Below, piece by piece: positions 40,656 to 49,910 of a stretch of 64,000 bases of DNA. Position numbers and translations under genes: made by a program. The notes beneath the pieces were generated by a model that was not told the DNA's origin, did not search any database, and saw only the letters and a list, made by a program, of their open reading frames with translations. This stretch comes from Cellvibrio polysaccharolyticus. Lineage in GTDB: Bacteria > Pseudomonadota > Gammaproteobacteria > Pseudomonadales > Cellvibrionaceae. Location of the stretch: contig NZ_PRDL01000001.1 in NCBI RefSeq assembly GCF_015182315.1, forward strand, positions 2,728,001 to 2,792,000. Direction: 5' to 3'. The first letter of the stretch is position 1. Each line of letters begins with the position of its first letter.

Positions 40656-41573
40656 ATGATCGGGCAACAACCTTTGCACGCCATAATGTTTGCTGATGTT
40701 TCGGGCAGCTCCAAACTCTATAAAGAGATGGGCAACGAAGCCGCCAAAGCTATTGTTGATGAAGCCATTCAGTTCATGAGTATGCTAACCATCGTAAACG
40801 ATGGCACAGTAGTGAAAACAATGGGCGATGAAATCATGGCCCGCTTTGACTCCTGCGATAATGCCTGTGAAACTGCTATTGCGATTCAACAACGCTGCGT
40901 TAGAGAATCACAATTGAACGGGCTGGCCATTCGTATCGGCATCAGTTTTGGCGAAGTATTAATTACCCACGACGACGTATTCGGCGATACCGTCAATGAT
41001 GCTGCTTTTGTCGCGCACATTGCTCGCGCCCATCAAATTGTATTAACCCAATCGGTTATTGATGATCTGGAGCACTCGCTGCTGCAAGCCTGTCAAATGT
41101 TCGACAGAATCAGCATTAAAGGCGATAGCGTTCATGCGGCAATTTATCGCCTGCAGTGGGAATCATCCCGTCAGAATCACCGCGCCACCCAGCTGATGCC
41201 AATTCAGGAAGTGACCCACCTGGAACAACAGCATTTACTCAGCCTGTGTCAGCGCGACAAAATCATTACCCTTCTGCCCGAACAACTCCCCTTCCACATC
41301 GGGCGCGATGATCAGAAAAGCGATTTACCGGTAGATCATGAACTGGTTTCGCGCGATCACTGCAGTATTGAATTTCGCCGCGGAAAATTTGTACTCATCG
41401 ACCACAGCACCAACGGCACCTTTGTAACGCGTGAGGATCAGCCGGACATTTATCTGCGCCGCGAAGAATTTCCACTGCAAGGTGATGGTGAAATTGGTCT
41501 CGGCCAATCTACCCAGCGCGCGGGTCAGTGGCTGATTCGTTTTCATGTGAAAGATGTTGATGACGCGTCATGA
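40656..41573 (+). CDS. Class III nucleotide cyclase domain fused to FHA domain
   Basis: The first half of this 305-residue protein is a class III cyclase domain with both metal-binding Asp (D14 in FADVSGS, D58 in KTMGDE), the substrate Lys54 and the FGDTVND segment. However, the position four residues after Asn114, where active cyclases have Arg, is Phe118. The C-terminal third is an FHA domain (HIGRDDQKSD, SRDHCSIEF, NGTF), which binds phosphothreonine peptides. No membrane segment is seen. It overlaps the RDD gene by 4 bases (ATGA), so the two are co-translated. Whether it makes cAMP is doubtful. Confidence 0.85.
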   Translation: MIGQQPLHAIMFADVSGSSKLYKEMGNEAAKAIVDEAIQFMSMLTIVNDGTVVKTMGDEIMARFDSCDNACETAIAIQQRCVRESQLNGLAIRIGISFGEVLITHDDVFGDTVNDAAFVAHIARAHQIVLTQSVIDDLEHSLLQACQMFDRISIKGDSVHAAIYRLQWESSRQNHRATQLMPIQEVTHLEQQHLLSLCQRDKIITLLPEQLPFHIGRDDQKSDLPVDHELVSRDHCSIEFRRGKFVLIDHSTNGTFVTREDQPDIYLRREEFPLQGDGEIGLGQSTQRAGQWLIRFHVKDVDDAS

Positions 41574-42037
41574 GTGAAGCTTTAAAAAATTACCCCAGCG
41601 CCGGTATTTTTCGTCGGCTGGCCGCTATGGTTTACGATTCCCTGTTACTGATGGCAATCAGCATCGGCTACTACGCCATTGCGGTGGGCCTGAATGTGTT
41701 GATTCAGGGCCAGCCCCCTCACGGACAAAAAGTTGAATGGGGTCATTCCAGCTGGTTTGTTTTTAGTGGTTGGCTGGTGACGATGATCGGTTTTTATGTA
41801 TTTTTCTGGATCAAATCCGGACAGACCTTGGGCATGCGTGCCTGGCGTATGCGGCTGATCAGCGAATCATGTCGGTTAACAACCGGACAGTGCGTGTTGC
41901 GCTGCCTCGCGGGTATAGTTTCATTATTGTCGTTTGGCCTGGGTTATTTCTGGCTGTTGCTGGACCCGAAAAAACAAACACTGCATGACCGTGTTAGTAA
42001 GACGTTGGTGATAGTTCTACCCAAAGAACAGAACTGA
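41570..42037 (+). CDS. RDD family membrane protein
   Basis: The 155-residue protein has about four membrane helices and the RDD start (FRRLAAMVYDSLLL) and SGQTLGMRAWRMRL segments. RDD proteins are poorly understood; some act in ion exchange. Its ATG overlaps the end of the cyclase-FHA gene, which suggests the two act together, perhaps as a membrane partner. Confidence 0.8.
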   Translation: MSEALKNYPSAGIFRRLAAMVYDSLLLMAISIGYYAIAVGLNVLIQGQPPHGQKVEWGHSSWFVFSGWLVTMIGFYVFFWIKSGQTLGMRAWRMRLISESCRLTTGQCVLRCLAGIVSLLSFGLGYFWLLLDPKKQTLHDRVSKTLVIVLPKEQN

Positions 42038-42104
42038 TATTCTTCAGCATCAATACCACGATTATTTTTTAGCATCTCTCCAGCCCCACAGATTGTGCCG
42101 GGTC

Positions 42105-42208
42105 GCCTTCCCGCTGCAACAGATTCGAGCTCGCCGTAAATGCGTCCATGCAGGCTCGACTGCCGCATCCATGTGGCAGACGGCTCTCGTCTGCTGCAGC
42201 GGGAAGGC
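42105..42208 (+). repeat. Palindromic intergenic element, copy 1
   Basis: Outer arms GCCTTCCCGCTGCA (42105-42118) and TGCAGCGGGAAGGC (42195-42208) pair perfectly and continue with partial pairing inward. Inside lies the shared core (CGCCGTAAA at 42132-42140, GCGTCCATG at 42142-42150, GGCTCGAC at 42153-42160). An 8-bp inner hairpin follows: CTGCCGCA (42160-42167), loop TCCA, TGTGGCAG (42172-42179). Copies 2 and 3 are near 51.3 and 51.5 kb. Confidence 0.8.
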
Positions 42209-42274
42209 TTCCATTAACTATGGATTTGAATTTCATGCCAAAAAAAACAAAAAAAGCGGACGACGAAGGCAGAA

Positions 42275-42323
42275 AATCAGGAATCAGGAATCAGGAATCA
42301 GGAATCAGGAATCAGGAATCAGG
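42275..42323. repeat. Seven tandem copies of AATCAGG
   Basis: Seven exact, uninterrupted copies of the 7-base unit AATCAGG lie between the palindromic element and the terminator. The unit is not a multiple of three and is outside any supported gene. Copy number may vary between strains by slippage. Confidence 0.95.
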
Positions 42324-42328
42324 AAAAA

Positions 42329-42364
42329 TTAAATAAAGCGCGCCGATCAGCGCGCTTTATTTAA
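42329..42364. terminator. Shared terminator for RDD gene and lptG
   Basis: A 14-bp perfect stem (TTAAATAAAGCGCG / CGCGCTTTATTTAA, eight-base loop) has A/T-rich flanks on both sides and so can end transcripts from either direction. The lptG stop codon (42347-42349) lies in its loop. Confidence 0.8.
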
Positions 42365-43453
42365 TAAATACAAGCCAAGACAAAAGCAGAATGCGATGGG
42401 CAGCGCTACGGCAATTACCGGCGCAAAACCGAATACCACACTGGAAGGCCCCAGCAGATCCTGGGTTAAACGAAACACCACACCAAAGACTACACCGGTA
42501 AAAATACGCTGCCCCATGGTCACTTCGCGCAGAGGGCCAAAAATAAATGAAATAGCGATCATCACCAGGCTCAGCGTTGCCAGCGGTTGCAGCAATTTTT
42601 GCCAGAACGCCAGACTGTAATCACTACTCACCAGCCCCTGCTCTTTCAAATACCGCACATAGCTATATAAACTACCGGCAGACAAGGCCTCAGGCTCGGC
42701 CACCTGCAGGTTTAATAATTCCGGAGTCATGGGCGTTTCCCAGCGGCGGGAAGCGAGAGTATCGGTTTCTGTACCAATCAACCGACCCTGCTGCAAATCC
42801 TCTTCGCTTACCGCTGACCCGGGCTGCAAAAAGCGGGTGATGCGAATAGATTCTTCCTGCCAATAGCCTTGTTGATAGATGGCCTGCTGCGTGTAATTAC
42901 TTTCAATCAGATTACGACTTTCATCAAACTTGTAGCGGGTGATGCCGTAGAGAACACCGTTCGGTAATACCGCATTGAAGTGCATGAATTCATTACCTTC
43001 GCGGTGCCACATGCTGCCCCGCCGCGACTCAGGTGTAGGCCTATCCAGCGCAATCGCACGCCGACTTTCTGCTACCTGCTCGGTGTAAGGCGTAACATAT
43101 TCGCCCAACGCAACCCCGATCAAAATAAACACGGACAGCGGTTTCATTACCATCCAGATAATGCGGCCAACAGAAATACCGGCGGCGCGCATCACTACAA
43201 GCTCGCTGGTGCCGGCCAGCAAGCCCAGCCCCACCAGACAGCCAATCAAACAGGCGAAGGGCATAATTTCGTACAACCGACGCGGCAGCGTGAGCCCTAC
43301 GTAAATCAGCATTTCCTGCAGCGTGTAGTTGCCGCGCAAGCTGCCTATTTCATCCACCAACGCTGCTATCAATAGCAACGCCATGACCACCAGCAATACC
43401 ATCAATACCGAGCCGGTGATTGATCGTGAGACGTAACGATTGATTTTACGCAC
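42347..43453 (-). CDS. lptG: LPS export permease subunit LptG
   Basis: LptG pairs with LptF in the LptB2FG transporter that extracts lipopolysaccharide from the inner membrane. The 368 residues have three helices at each end around a periplasmic beta-jellyroll domain. GTG 43453 is chosen because a GGAG site lies 7 bases ahead and the family starts near RKINRYVSRSI; it overlaps the lptF stop by 8 bases. The in-frame ATG at 43507 would start inside lptF. Confidence 0.93.
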   Translation of the reverse strand: MRKINRYVSRSITGSVLMVLLVVMALLLIAALVDEIGSLRGNYTLQEMLIYVGLTLPRRLYEIMPFACLIGCLVGLGLLAGTSELVVMRAAGISVGRIIWMVMKPLSVFILIGVALGEYVTPYTEQVAESRRAIALDRPTPESRRGSMWHREGNEFMHFNAVLPNGVLYGITRYKFDESRNLIESNYTQQAIYQQGYWQEESIRITRFLQPGSAVSEEDLQQGRLIGTETDTLASRRWETPMTPELLNLQVAEPEALSAGSLYSYVRYLKEQGLVSSDYSLAFWQKLLQPLATLSLVMIAISFIFGPLREVTMGQRIFTGVVFGVVFRLTQDLLGPSSVVFGFAPVIAVALPIAFCFCLGLYLLNKAR

Positions 43454-44570
43454 GGGCAGTCTCCTGCAGCTTATGACTCGCCCGGCGCTGACGCCATAGC
43501 TGGACATTGTGCCAATTCAGCAATAGCAGAGCGAGCACCGCAAATACTCCGTGTATAGCCCACAAGCCTGGCAACAGTGGCCATTTACCGGAATCCATCG
43601 CGCCGCGGGTACCAATCAGCGCCCCGAGATACACCAGATAAATAATCAGCGCGGGCAACATTTTCAGGTAACGCCCCTGACGCGGGTTGGTTTTGCTCAA
43701 CGGCACCGCCAGCATCGCAACAATGATCACCAGCAGCGGTAATGAAAAACGCCACTGCAAGGTAACTTTGCTTTCCAGATCATTGTCAGCAAAGAGTTGC
43801 ATGGTGGGTTTTGCATCAATTTTATTGGAGAAGAGTAGCGAACTGTCCGCTGGTGGCATGTGCTGCCCGTAAGTTTTGAAGCGCATTACACTGTAGTCGG
43901 CACCGCCGGGATGCCCTTCATAACGGATGCCGTTTTGCAGCATCAAATAGCGCTGATCAAACTCCGGGTTCAACTTTTGTTCACCGGCCTCGGCAACAAT
44001 CACGATCAGGCTTTCGTTGTCGCCATCGTTGGCCGTTTGCGCAACAAAGACCTGATTCAATACTTTACGATTACTGCTGAGGCTTTCTACGTAGGTAATC
44101 GCTTGCCCCTTGCCGAGCGATTGAAAGCGCCCTTCCTGCAGGGAATCGAACTCGCTGCGCTGCCTCTGCTCCAGCAACATCACATCGGTTTTTTGCGCAC
44201 CCATGGGGCCGAACCACAAACTCAGTGAGGCCACCATGGCAGAAACAAATAACGCGGTAATCAGGGTTAGCCCGAGAATCTGCCGCTGGCTGATGCCGCA
44301 CGCAGAGAGCACCACCATTTCACTTTCAATATAGAGCCGGCCGTAGGACAAAAGAATGGCGATAAACATGCCCAGTGGGAGAATCAGCACCAGAAATTCC
44401 GGCATACGAAAAGCGATCAGGCTGAACAAAATATCAACAGAAATGCGGCCGGTGGTCGCCTCGGCAAGATACCGGGCAAAGCGGCCGCTCATGACGATAA
44501 GAAGAAGAATACTGCTCACAGCCAGAAGCGTGACTATGATTTCACGGCTGAGATAACGAAGAATAATCAC
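43446..44570 (-). CDS. lptF: LPS export permease subunit LptF
   Basis: LptF is the partner permease of LptG. The 374-residue protein starts MIILRYLSREI, has a membrane helix pair followed by LPLGMFIAILLSYGRLY and MVVLSACGIS, a periplasmic domain, and C-terminal helices. It is first in the lptFG pair and divergent from pepA, as in Pseudomonas and E. coli. Confidence 0.95.
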   Translation of the reverse strand: MIILRYLSREIIVTLLAVSSILLLIVMSGRFARYLAEATTGRISVDILFSLIAFRMPEFLVLILPLGMFIAILLSYGRLYIESEMVVLSACGISQRQILGLTLITALFVSAMVASLSLWFGPMGAQKTDVMLLEQRQRSEFDSLQEGRFQSLGKGQAITYVESLSSNRKVLNQVFVAQTANDGDNESLIVIVAEAGEQKLNPEFDQRYLMLQNGIRYEGHPGGADYSVMRFKTYGQHMPPADSSLLFSNKIDAKPTMQLFADNDLESKVTLQWRFSLPLLVIIVAMLAVPLSKTNPRQGRYLKMLPALIIYLVYLGALIGTRGAMDSGKWPLLPGLWAIHGVFAVLALLLLNWHNVQLWRQRRASHKLQETARA

Positions 44571-44796
44571 GCATCTATCCTGTTTTTACTACGGCAACGC
44601 CGCCGTACATCAATCTGACCGGGCGTCCTGATCAAGCATTGACCGGGGCAAAGGCTTTTGGTTCTGACAGCGCTATTTTGCATCAGACAAGCCCTGCAAA
44701 AGTGTGGCATTATCACGTACTCTGCTATTTTTGTCTTGAACCGTTTTTCGTTTTTTGACCTCGAACCGGGTGTCAGCCCCAGGTAAGGAAATATTC

Positions 44797-46287
44797 ATGA
44801 GCTATTCCGCAAAAATTGTTGATGCGATTAAACAACGCAGCCACTGCCTTGTAGTAGTGAGCTACGAAAACGGCGTGTTGTCGCCGACCGCATCGCGTGT
44901 TCTTGAAGCCGATGCCAGCGCCGGTGCCATCATCAAGCGGGAAAGATTTCAAGGCAAAACAGGCCAAAGTTTACTGCTGCTAAACCCGCAGGGTATCGCT
45001 GCCGAACGTCTGTTATTGATAGGCGCAGGCGCACAGGATAAAGACGGTGCCATTACTGCCGAGCAATTTCGCAAAGCCTTGCAACGGGCATTTGACGTAT
45101 TAAAAGGCACCGCCGCCAGCGATATCGTTTTTTTCCTTGATGAGATTGTAGTGAAAAATGCCGCCCCTGCCTGGCAGGCCGCACAATTGGCGGAAAAATT
45201 ATCTACCTTCATCTACCGCAGTGATAAACTGAAAAGCAAGCTGCCGGACAATCCTTTCACACCAGGAAAAATCATTTACGCCACCAGTAAAGCCGGCCTG
45301 AATGCAGCGACCAAAGCACTGGTGCACGGCGAAGCATTGGCAAAAGGCATTAATTTCACCCGCGACCTCGGCGATCTGCCGGGCAATATTTGTACCCCAA
45401 CCTATCTCGCCGACGAGGCCAAAAAACTGGGCCGCAATCAGAGCAAGCTGTCGGTCAAAGTGCTTGAAGAAAAGCAGATGGCCGAGCTGAAGATGGGTTC
45501 GTTGTTGTCGGTGAGCGCTGGCAGCGACCAACCGGCAAAACTGATTGTGCTGGAATACCGTGGTGGCAGTAAGAATGATGCGCCGGTTGCGCTGGTAGGA
45601 AAAGGCATCACCTTCGACACCGGCGGCATCAGCCTGAAACCGGGCGCCGGTATGGATGAAATGAAATACGATATGTGCGGTGCGGCCAGCGTATTAGGTG
45701 TTTTTCAAACCCTGATCGAGCTGCAACCCGCTATCAACGTGGTCGGTGTTATCGCCGCCAGCGAGAATATGCCCAGTGGTAAAGCGACCAAGCCGGGCGA
45801 TATCGTCACCTCCATGTCTGGCCAGACTATCGAAATTCTCAATACCGATGCCGAAGGCCGCCTGGTGCTGTGTGATGCTCTCACCTACACCGAACGCTTC
45901 AAGCCAAAAGCGGTGATTGATATCGCCACCCTCACCGGCGCCTGCGTCATTGCATTGGGCCACCATGCGACCGGTCTGTTCAGCAACAATGACGACCTGG
46001 CAGAAGCGCTGCTGGACGCGGGCAAACAAGCTCACGACCGCGCCTGGCATATGCCATTGTGGGACGATTATCAAAAGCAGCTGGATAGCAACTTTGCCGA
46101 TATGGCAAACATTGGTGGTCGCGAGGGCGGCAGTATTACCGCAGCTTGCTTCCTGTCGCGCTTTGCTAAAAAATTCCCTTGGGCGCATCTGGATATCGCC
46201 GGTACCGCCTGGAAATCCGGCAGTGCCAAAGGCGCCACCGGCAGACCGGTACCTTTGCTGGTGCAGTACCTGTTAAACCAGGCGTAA
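44797..46287 (+). CDS. pepA: Leucyl aminopeptidase PepA
   Basis: PepA is a two-metal M17 aminopeptidase, and in some bacteria also a DNA-binding protein. The 496 residues show the M17 motifs GKGITFDTGGISLKPG and the signature NTDAEGRLVL near the active site. ATG 44797 has an AAGGA site. It is divergent from lptF, and holC follows 8 bases later. Confidence 0.96.
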   Translation: MSYSAKIVDAIKQRSHCLVVVSYENGVLSPTASRVLEADASAGAIIKRERFQGKTGQSLLLLNPQGIAAERLLLIGAGAQDKDGAITAEQFRKALQRAFDVLKGTAASDIVFFLDEIVVKNAAPAWQAAQLAEKLSTFIYRSDKLKSKLPDNPFTPGKIIYATSKAGLNAATKALVHGEALAKGINFTRDLGDLPGNICTPTYLADEAKKLGRNQSKLSVKVLEEKQMAELKMGSLLSVSAGSDQPAKLIVLEYRGGSKNDAPVALVGKGITFDTGGISLKPGAGMDEMKYDMCGAASVLGVFQTLIELQPAINVVGVIAASENMPSGKATKPGDIVTSMSGQTIEILNTDAEGRLVLCDALTYTERFKPKAVIDIATLTGACVIALGHHATGLFSNNDDLAEALLDAGKQAHDRAWHMPLWDDYQKQLDSNFADMANIGGREGGSITAACFLSRFAKKFPWAHLDIAGTAWKSGSAKGATGRPVPLLVQYLLNQA

Positions 46288-46295
46288 AGCGGTTG

Positions 46296-46739
46296 ATGAC
46301 ACGGATAGATTTTTACATTCTGCAAGACAATGCCAGCGAAGCCCGCTGGCATTTTGCGTGTCGCCTGATAGAAAAAGCAGTTCGTCAGGGCCATCGTATT
46401 CTGGTCAATCTCGGCAACAGCATCGACGGCCAGGCGTTTGATGATTTACTGTGGAGTTTCAAACCCGAATCCTTTATTCCCCACTGCCTGGCAGACGATG
46501 CCAACGCAGCGGCTGCGCAAACGCCCGTGCTTATTTACCAGCAGGCACCGGCAAAAACACCCTTCCCCTTTGAGCAAAGCTTGCTGATTAATCTTGCCGA
46601 AGAAGTGCCGACCGTATTCAGCCAATTTGAACGGCTGAGCGAGATCGTTATTCAGGAAGAAAATGTGTTAAAAAACACCCGGGAGCACTATCACTTTTAC
46701 CGTAAAGGCGGCTACTCTATCGAGCATCGTAAAATATAG
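46296..46739 (+). CDS. holC: DNA polymerase III chi subunit
   Basis: HolC links the clamp-loader to single-strand binding protein. The 147-residue protein starts MTRIDFYILQDN and keeps the family pattern ACRLIEKAVRQGHRILV and SFIPH. The ATG at 46296, 8 bases after pepA, is the family start. In Pseudomonas holC is followed by a small gene and valS; here the small gene is present but valS is not next. Confidence 0.93.
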   Translation: MTRIDFYILQDNASEARWHFACRLIEKAVRQGHRILVNLGNSIDGQAFDDLLWSFKPESFIPHCLADDANAAAAQTPVLIYQQAPAKTPFPFEQSLLINLAEEVPTVFSQFERLSEIVIQEENVLKNTREHYHFYRKGGYSIEHRKI

Positions 46740-46756
46740 ATCGGAGCGGCAAGCTG

Positions 46757-47233
46757 ATGGTCGAGGTAAAAGGAAACAACCGTAATACGATTTTGCAGGA
46801 ACTGGAATCTATCAGGTATTTGCTTGATGACGATGCGTCAGCTGAAGAACCACCAAAAGCTGCGCAGGTGAATTCACCATCCAGCCAAACATCGCTATTT
46901 AGCGAAGCTGAACCCGCCTCGCCAACCTCTTCCGGGGCACGTAACCAGCCGTCAATCCCCGCTGCGCGTACCAGTCAAACCGCTATCAGCGAAAACAATC
47001 CCTTCTTGCCGCCCCATATTCGCCAACGTCTAACTAGTCATCAACCGCCCATCCCCGGCCAACTTTCTTCGACGGACAAAACCACTTCGCCACCACAAAA
47101 ACTGCACGACCGCCTGGTTGATAAAGTGCTGGATCGCTTGCAAACCCGCATTGAGATTATTGTCAGGGAAGAACTCGCGCTGCTATCCAGCGATGACAAA
47201 CAACAACTGCTACAGGAAACCCGCCCCGATTAA
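46757..47233 (+). CDS. Hypothetical protein downstream of holC
   Basis: This 158-residue hydrophilic protein is rich in Ser, Pro and Gln, with a short N-terminal helix (NTILQELESIRYLLDDD) and a disordered middle. NPFLPPHIRQRL and a C-terminal helix (LHDRLVDKVLDRLQTRIEIIVREE in part) follow. The same position holds a small unknown gene in Pseudomonas. No function can be stated. Its stop codon overlaps that of the convergent transporter gene (47230-47233). Confidence 0.7.
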   Translation: MVEVKGNNRNTILQELESIRYLLDDDASAEEPPKAAQVNSPSSQTSLFSEAEPASPTSSGARNQPSIPAARTSQTAISENNPFLPPHIRQRLTSHQPPIPGQLSSTDKTTSPPQKLHDRLVDKVLDRLQTRIEIIVREELALLSSDDKQQLLQETRPD

Positions 47234-48447
47234 GCAGGCCGTTCAGGATGTGCAGCGGGTTGTCTCACCATCGCAAATGCTGCAATCGCCAGACAGACCA
47301 AAAACACATTGAACAGGAAGACGGTCTGATAATTCCAGTAATCGGCTACCAGCCCCACCATAAGGCTGCTGAACAAAGCACCGGCGTGTGTGGTGTTGGT
47401 GTATAGCGCCGAGGCACTGCCTGATCGCCCGGGCATCAGCTGCTGAATAACCGATACGCCCAGCCCAGCCAGTACACCGATAAAAATCGCATTGCATAAC
47501 TGCAAGCTGAACAACTGCCAAAGCTCACTGGAAAAATAAACTCCGGTGTACAACAGCAAGCCGGCAATACCGGCAAATCGCACCATCACCAGCACCGGGA
47601 TGCGCATCGCCAGGTAACCGGATAACAGCATGAAAGGCACTTCCAATAAAGCGCAGGTACCCATAATCCAGCCCACCCACTCGCTGCCGATAGCCAGCTC
47701 CCGATCCAGGTACAAGGGCAAACTGATGAGATAGGCATTATTCGCGCCCCACATCAGCGAGAAAGCACAGAAACACAACAACAACGGCTTCCATGACAAA
47801 GGTGCCATCGTCGTGGGCGATTTTGTGGCAGCTGTCTCTTCAAAAGGACGCGGAGCCTGTAAACGGGGCAGAAAGCGCACCACCAGCAAAGCCACCACCG
47901 CGAACAATCCGGCCGCCAGGCAATAAGTCACTTTAAAACCGGCATGCGCCGCCAGTAAAAAACCTGCCGGTGGCCCAGCCACCCAGGCAAACGCGATTTG
48001 CGCGCGCACAACCGCGTTGTACAACGGAATACGCTCCAGCGGGATGCAGCGTTCGGCATAGTCCAAGCTGTAGGCGAGCAGCTGCGAAAACGACACCATC
48101 GACAAACTGAACAACACCACCGCCACGCCGGCTACCAGCCAGTATTGACGGGAAAAGGCAAATACCAGACACGACGCTGCACCCAGCACACACAAACTGC
48201 TCACCAGCGGCCTGCGGTCAGCCAGACGATCAGACCAGTAACCGATGCTCTGGTTGTAAATAATACTGGCCAGCGCAATACCGGCAAACGGAATGCCCAC
48301 CAGCAGCGGGCGGACGTTCAATTCGTTGGCCAAAAATAAGCTCAGCGTAGGAATAACCAGCGCCCCGACCAGACCCACGGCAAAAAATAACAGGTAGATT
48401 CCAAGGGCAATAGGACGTAGCAGAGGTGATTGAAAGAGTGTCGTCAC
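47230..48447 (-). CDS. SetA-like MFS sugar efflux transporter
   Basis: The 405-residue protein has twelve membrane helices of the major facilitator superfamily. It resembles the sugar efflux (SET) family in GALVIPTLSLFLANEL near the start and NAVVRAQIAFAWVAGPP in helix 5. SET proteins export sugars or analogues; the substrate here is not known. It is monocistronic and converges on the holC group. Confidence 0.8.
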   Translation of the reverse strand: MTTLFQSPLLRPIALGIYLLFFAVGLVGALVIPTLSLFLANELNVRPLLVGIPFAGIALASIIYNQSIGYWSDRLADRRPLVSSLCVLGAASCLVFAFSRQYWLVAGVAVVLFSLSMVSFSQLLAYSLDYAERCIPLERIPLYNAVVRAQIAFAWVAGPPAGFLLAAHAGFKVTYCLAAGLFAVVALLVVRFLPRLQAPRPFEETAATKSPTTMAPLSWKPLLLCFCAFSLMWGANNAYLISLPLYLDRELAIGSEWVGWIMGTCALLEVPFMLLSGYLAMRIPVLVMVRFAGIAGLLLYTGVYFSSELWQLFSLQLCNAIFIGVLAGLGVSVIQQLMPGRSGSASALYTNTTHAGALFSSLMVGLVADYWNYQTVFLFNVFLVCLAIAAFAMVRQPAAHPERPA

Positions 48448-48544
48448 AAAATTTGGCTCAAGGAAAAATCAGGAGATTCTGGACGGTTAAGCCGTAGCCA
48501 GGCACAATGCGCCTTCACCATTCCAGGTTTCGTCAGGGTTTGCT

Positions 48545-48871
48545 ATGTATTGCCTGAGTATTCAAGTGTTGCCAAGCTGTTTTGGCACCTTTAACCGCAG
48601 CCGCTTTCTTCAGGTATTGAAGGCGGTTAACCGCACCCCCGAGATCGACCACTATCAGGAACGCCAGCAGGAATTTCTGCATTATAACTTCTTCACCGAG
48701 CAGCCTGTAGCGCTCTGGCAGTCGTTGCAGGAGGTGTTACTGAAAAACGCCGACAATGCAGCGCAATTCCTGCCATCTATCATTATTATTTGCGAACCGC
48801 TGGCGCAGCCCGATGCAACGCTGTTGTTGCACCATCCCGACCCGCAGGAAAAAATCGATAGGTTACAATAG
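48545..48871 (+). CDS. Hypothetical 108-residue protein
   Basis: The 108-residue protein has no recognised family. It is soluble, with alternating helical segments (FLQVLKAVNRTPEIDHYQER; QSLQEVLLKNADNAAQFL) and a hydrophobic strand SIIIICEPL. An AGGG site lies 7 bases before the ATG. It ends 72 bases before ylqF on the same strand and may be co-transcribed. The antisense frame is long but is not family-like. Confidence 0.5.
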   Translation: MYCLSIQVLPSCFGTFNRSRFLQVLKAVNRTPEIDHYQERQQEFLHYNFFTEQPVALWQSLQEVLLKNADNAAQFLPSIIIICEPLAQPDATLLLHHPDPQEKIDRLQ

Positions 48872-48943
48872 CGGCTTTCGCTTCTGTTAACCCCGCCGGA
48901 TAGCGCACTGGTGTGCTTTCTGCAATTACTATTTGAGTACAAC

Positions 48944-49882
48944 ATGGCCGCCATTAACTGGTTTCCCGGACACATGCACAAAGCGCGCAAGGATATCGCC
49001 GATATCATGCCGCACATGGACATCATTATTGAAGTACTGGATGCCCGCATTCCCTTCTCCAGTGAAAACCCGCTGATTCCTGCTTTACGCGGCGACACGC
49101 CCTGCATCAAATTATTGAATAAGACGGACCTCGCCGACCCGCAACTGACCGAGCGCTGGGTGGCGGCCCTTGAACAAAAACAAGGTGTAAAAGCACTGCC
49201 CATCAGTAAAAAAAATCCCGAACAAATTCGACAACTGCTGACTCTGGCCGAGTCATTGCTGCCGGATCGCAACCTGGATTTACGCCCGATACGCGCGGTG
49301 ATTATGGGCATCCCCAATGTGGGAAAATCTACCCTGATCAACACCATGTCGGGCCGCACCATTGCCAAAACCGGTAACGAAGCGGGCGTCACCAAGGCGC
49401 AGCAAAAAATCAAACTGGACAACGGCATTATTCTTACCGACACGCCCGGTTTTCTCTGGCCAAAACTGAACCCGCCCTCTTGCGGCTTCCGCCTCGCGGC
49501 AACCGGCGCCATCAAAGACACGGTATTTGATTACATTGATATCGCGCTGTTTACCGCCGAGTATTTGCTACGCGCCTACCCGGAAGCCCTGAAAGCACGC
49601 TACGGCATTGCCGAACTGCCGGAAACTGATCTTGAAGTGTTGGAGTTGATTGGTGTTCGCCGTGGCTGTACCCGCAAAGGCGGCAGCGTGGAACTGCAAA
49701 AAGTCTCCTCGATACTGATCACCGAATTGCGCGCCGGGCTGTTAGGGCCAATAACGCTGGAAACGCCGGAGATGACCCTGGTAGAAGAAGAGCTGGCAAA
49801 GAAAGAAGAAGCAGAACGCGCGCGCTTGAAAGAAGAGAATGATCGTATGCGTCGTTTACGCGCCAGAAAAAACCGCAAATAA
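48944..49882 (+). CDS. ylqF: YlqF/RbgA-like ribosome-assembly GTPase
   Basis: The 312-residue GTPase is circularly permuted: NKTD (G4) comes before the P-loop GIPNVGKST and the DTPG (G3) motif, as in the YlqF/RbgA/YawG family. Those GTPases act in late 50S assembly. It begins NWFPGHMHKARKDI and ends in a strongly charged tail (KKEEAERARLKEEN). ATG 48944 is chosen because the family starts here. Confidence 0.93.
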   Translation: MAAINWFPGHMHKARKDIADIMPHMDIIIEVLDARIPFSSENPLIPALRGDTPCIKLLNKTDLADPQLTERWVAALEQKQGVKALPISKKNPEQIRQLLTLAESLLPDRNLDLRPIRAVIMGIPNVGKSTLINTMSGRTIAKTGNEAGVTKAQQKIKLDNGIILTDTPGFLWPKLNPPSCGFRLAATGAIKDTVFDYIDIALFTAEYLLRAYPEALKARYGIAELPETDLEVLELIGVRRGCTRKGGSVELQKVSSILITELRAGLLGPITLETPEMTLVEEELAKKEEAERARLKEENDRMRRLRARKNRK

Positions 49883-49910
49883 AATCACATACAAATAGCC
49901 GCACAACAAA

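Larger units (their letters stand above)
42038..42346. other. Gene-free stretch between RDD gene and lptG
   Basis: No gene is supported. The stretch holds one copy of the palindromic intergenic element (about 42105-42208), a run of AATCAGG repeats (42275-42323) and the start of the shared terminator with lptG. Confidence 0.7.

Noticed and set aside
42275..42323. AATCAGG array considered as a CRISPR remnant
   Set aside because: The unit is 7 bases with no spacers; it is a simple tandem repeat.
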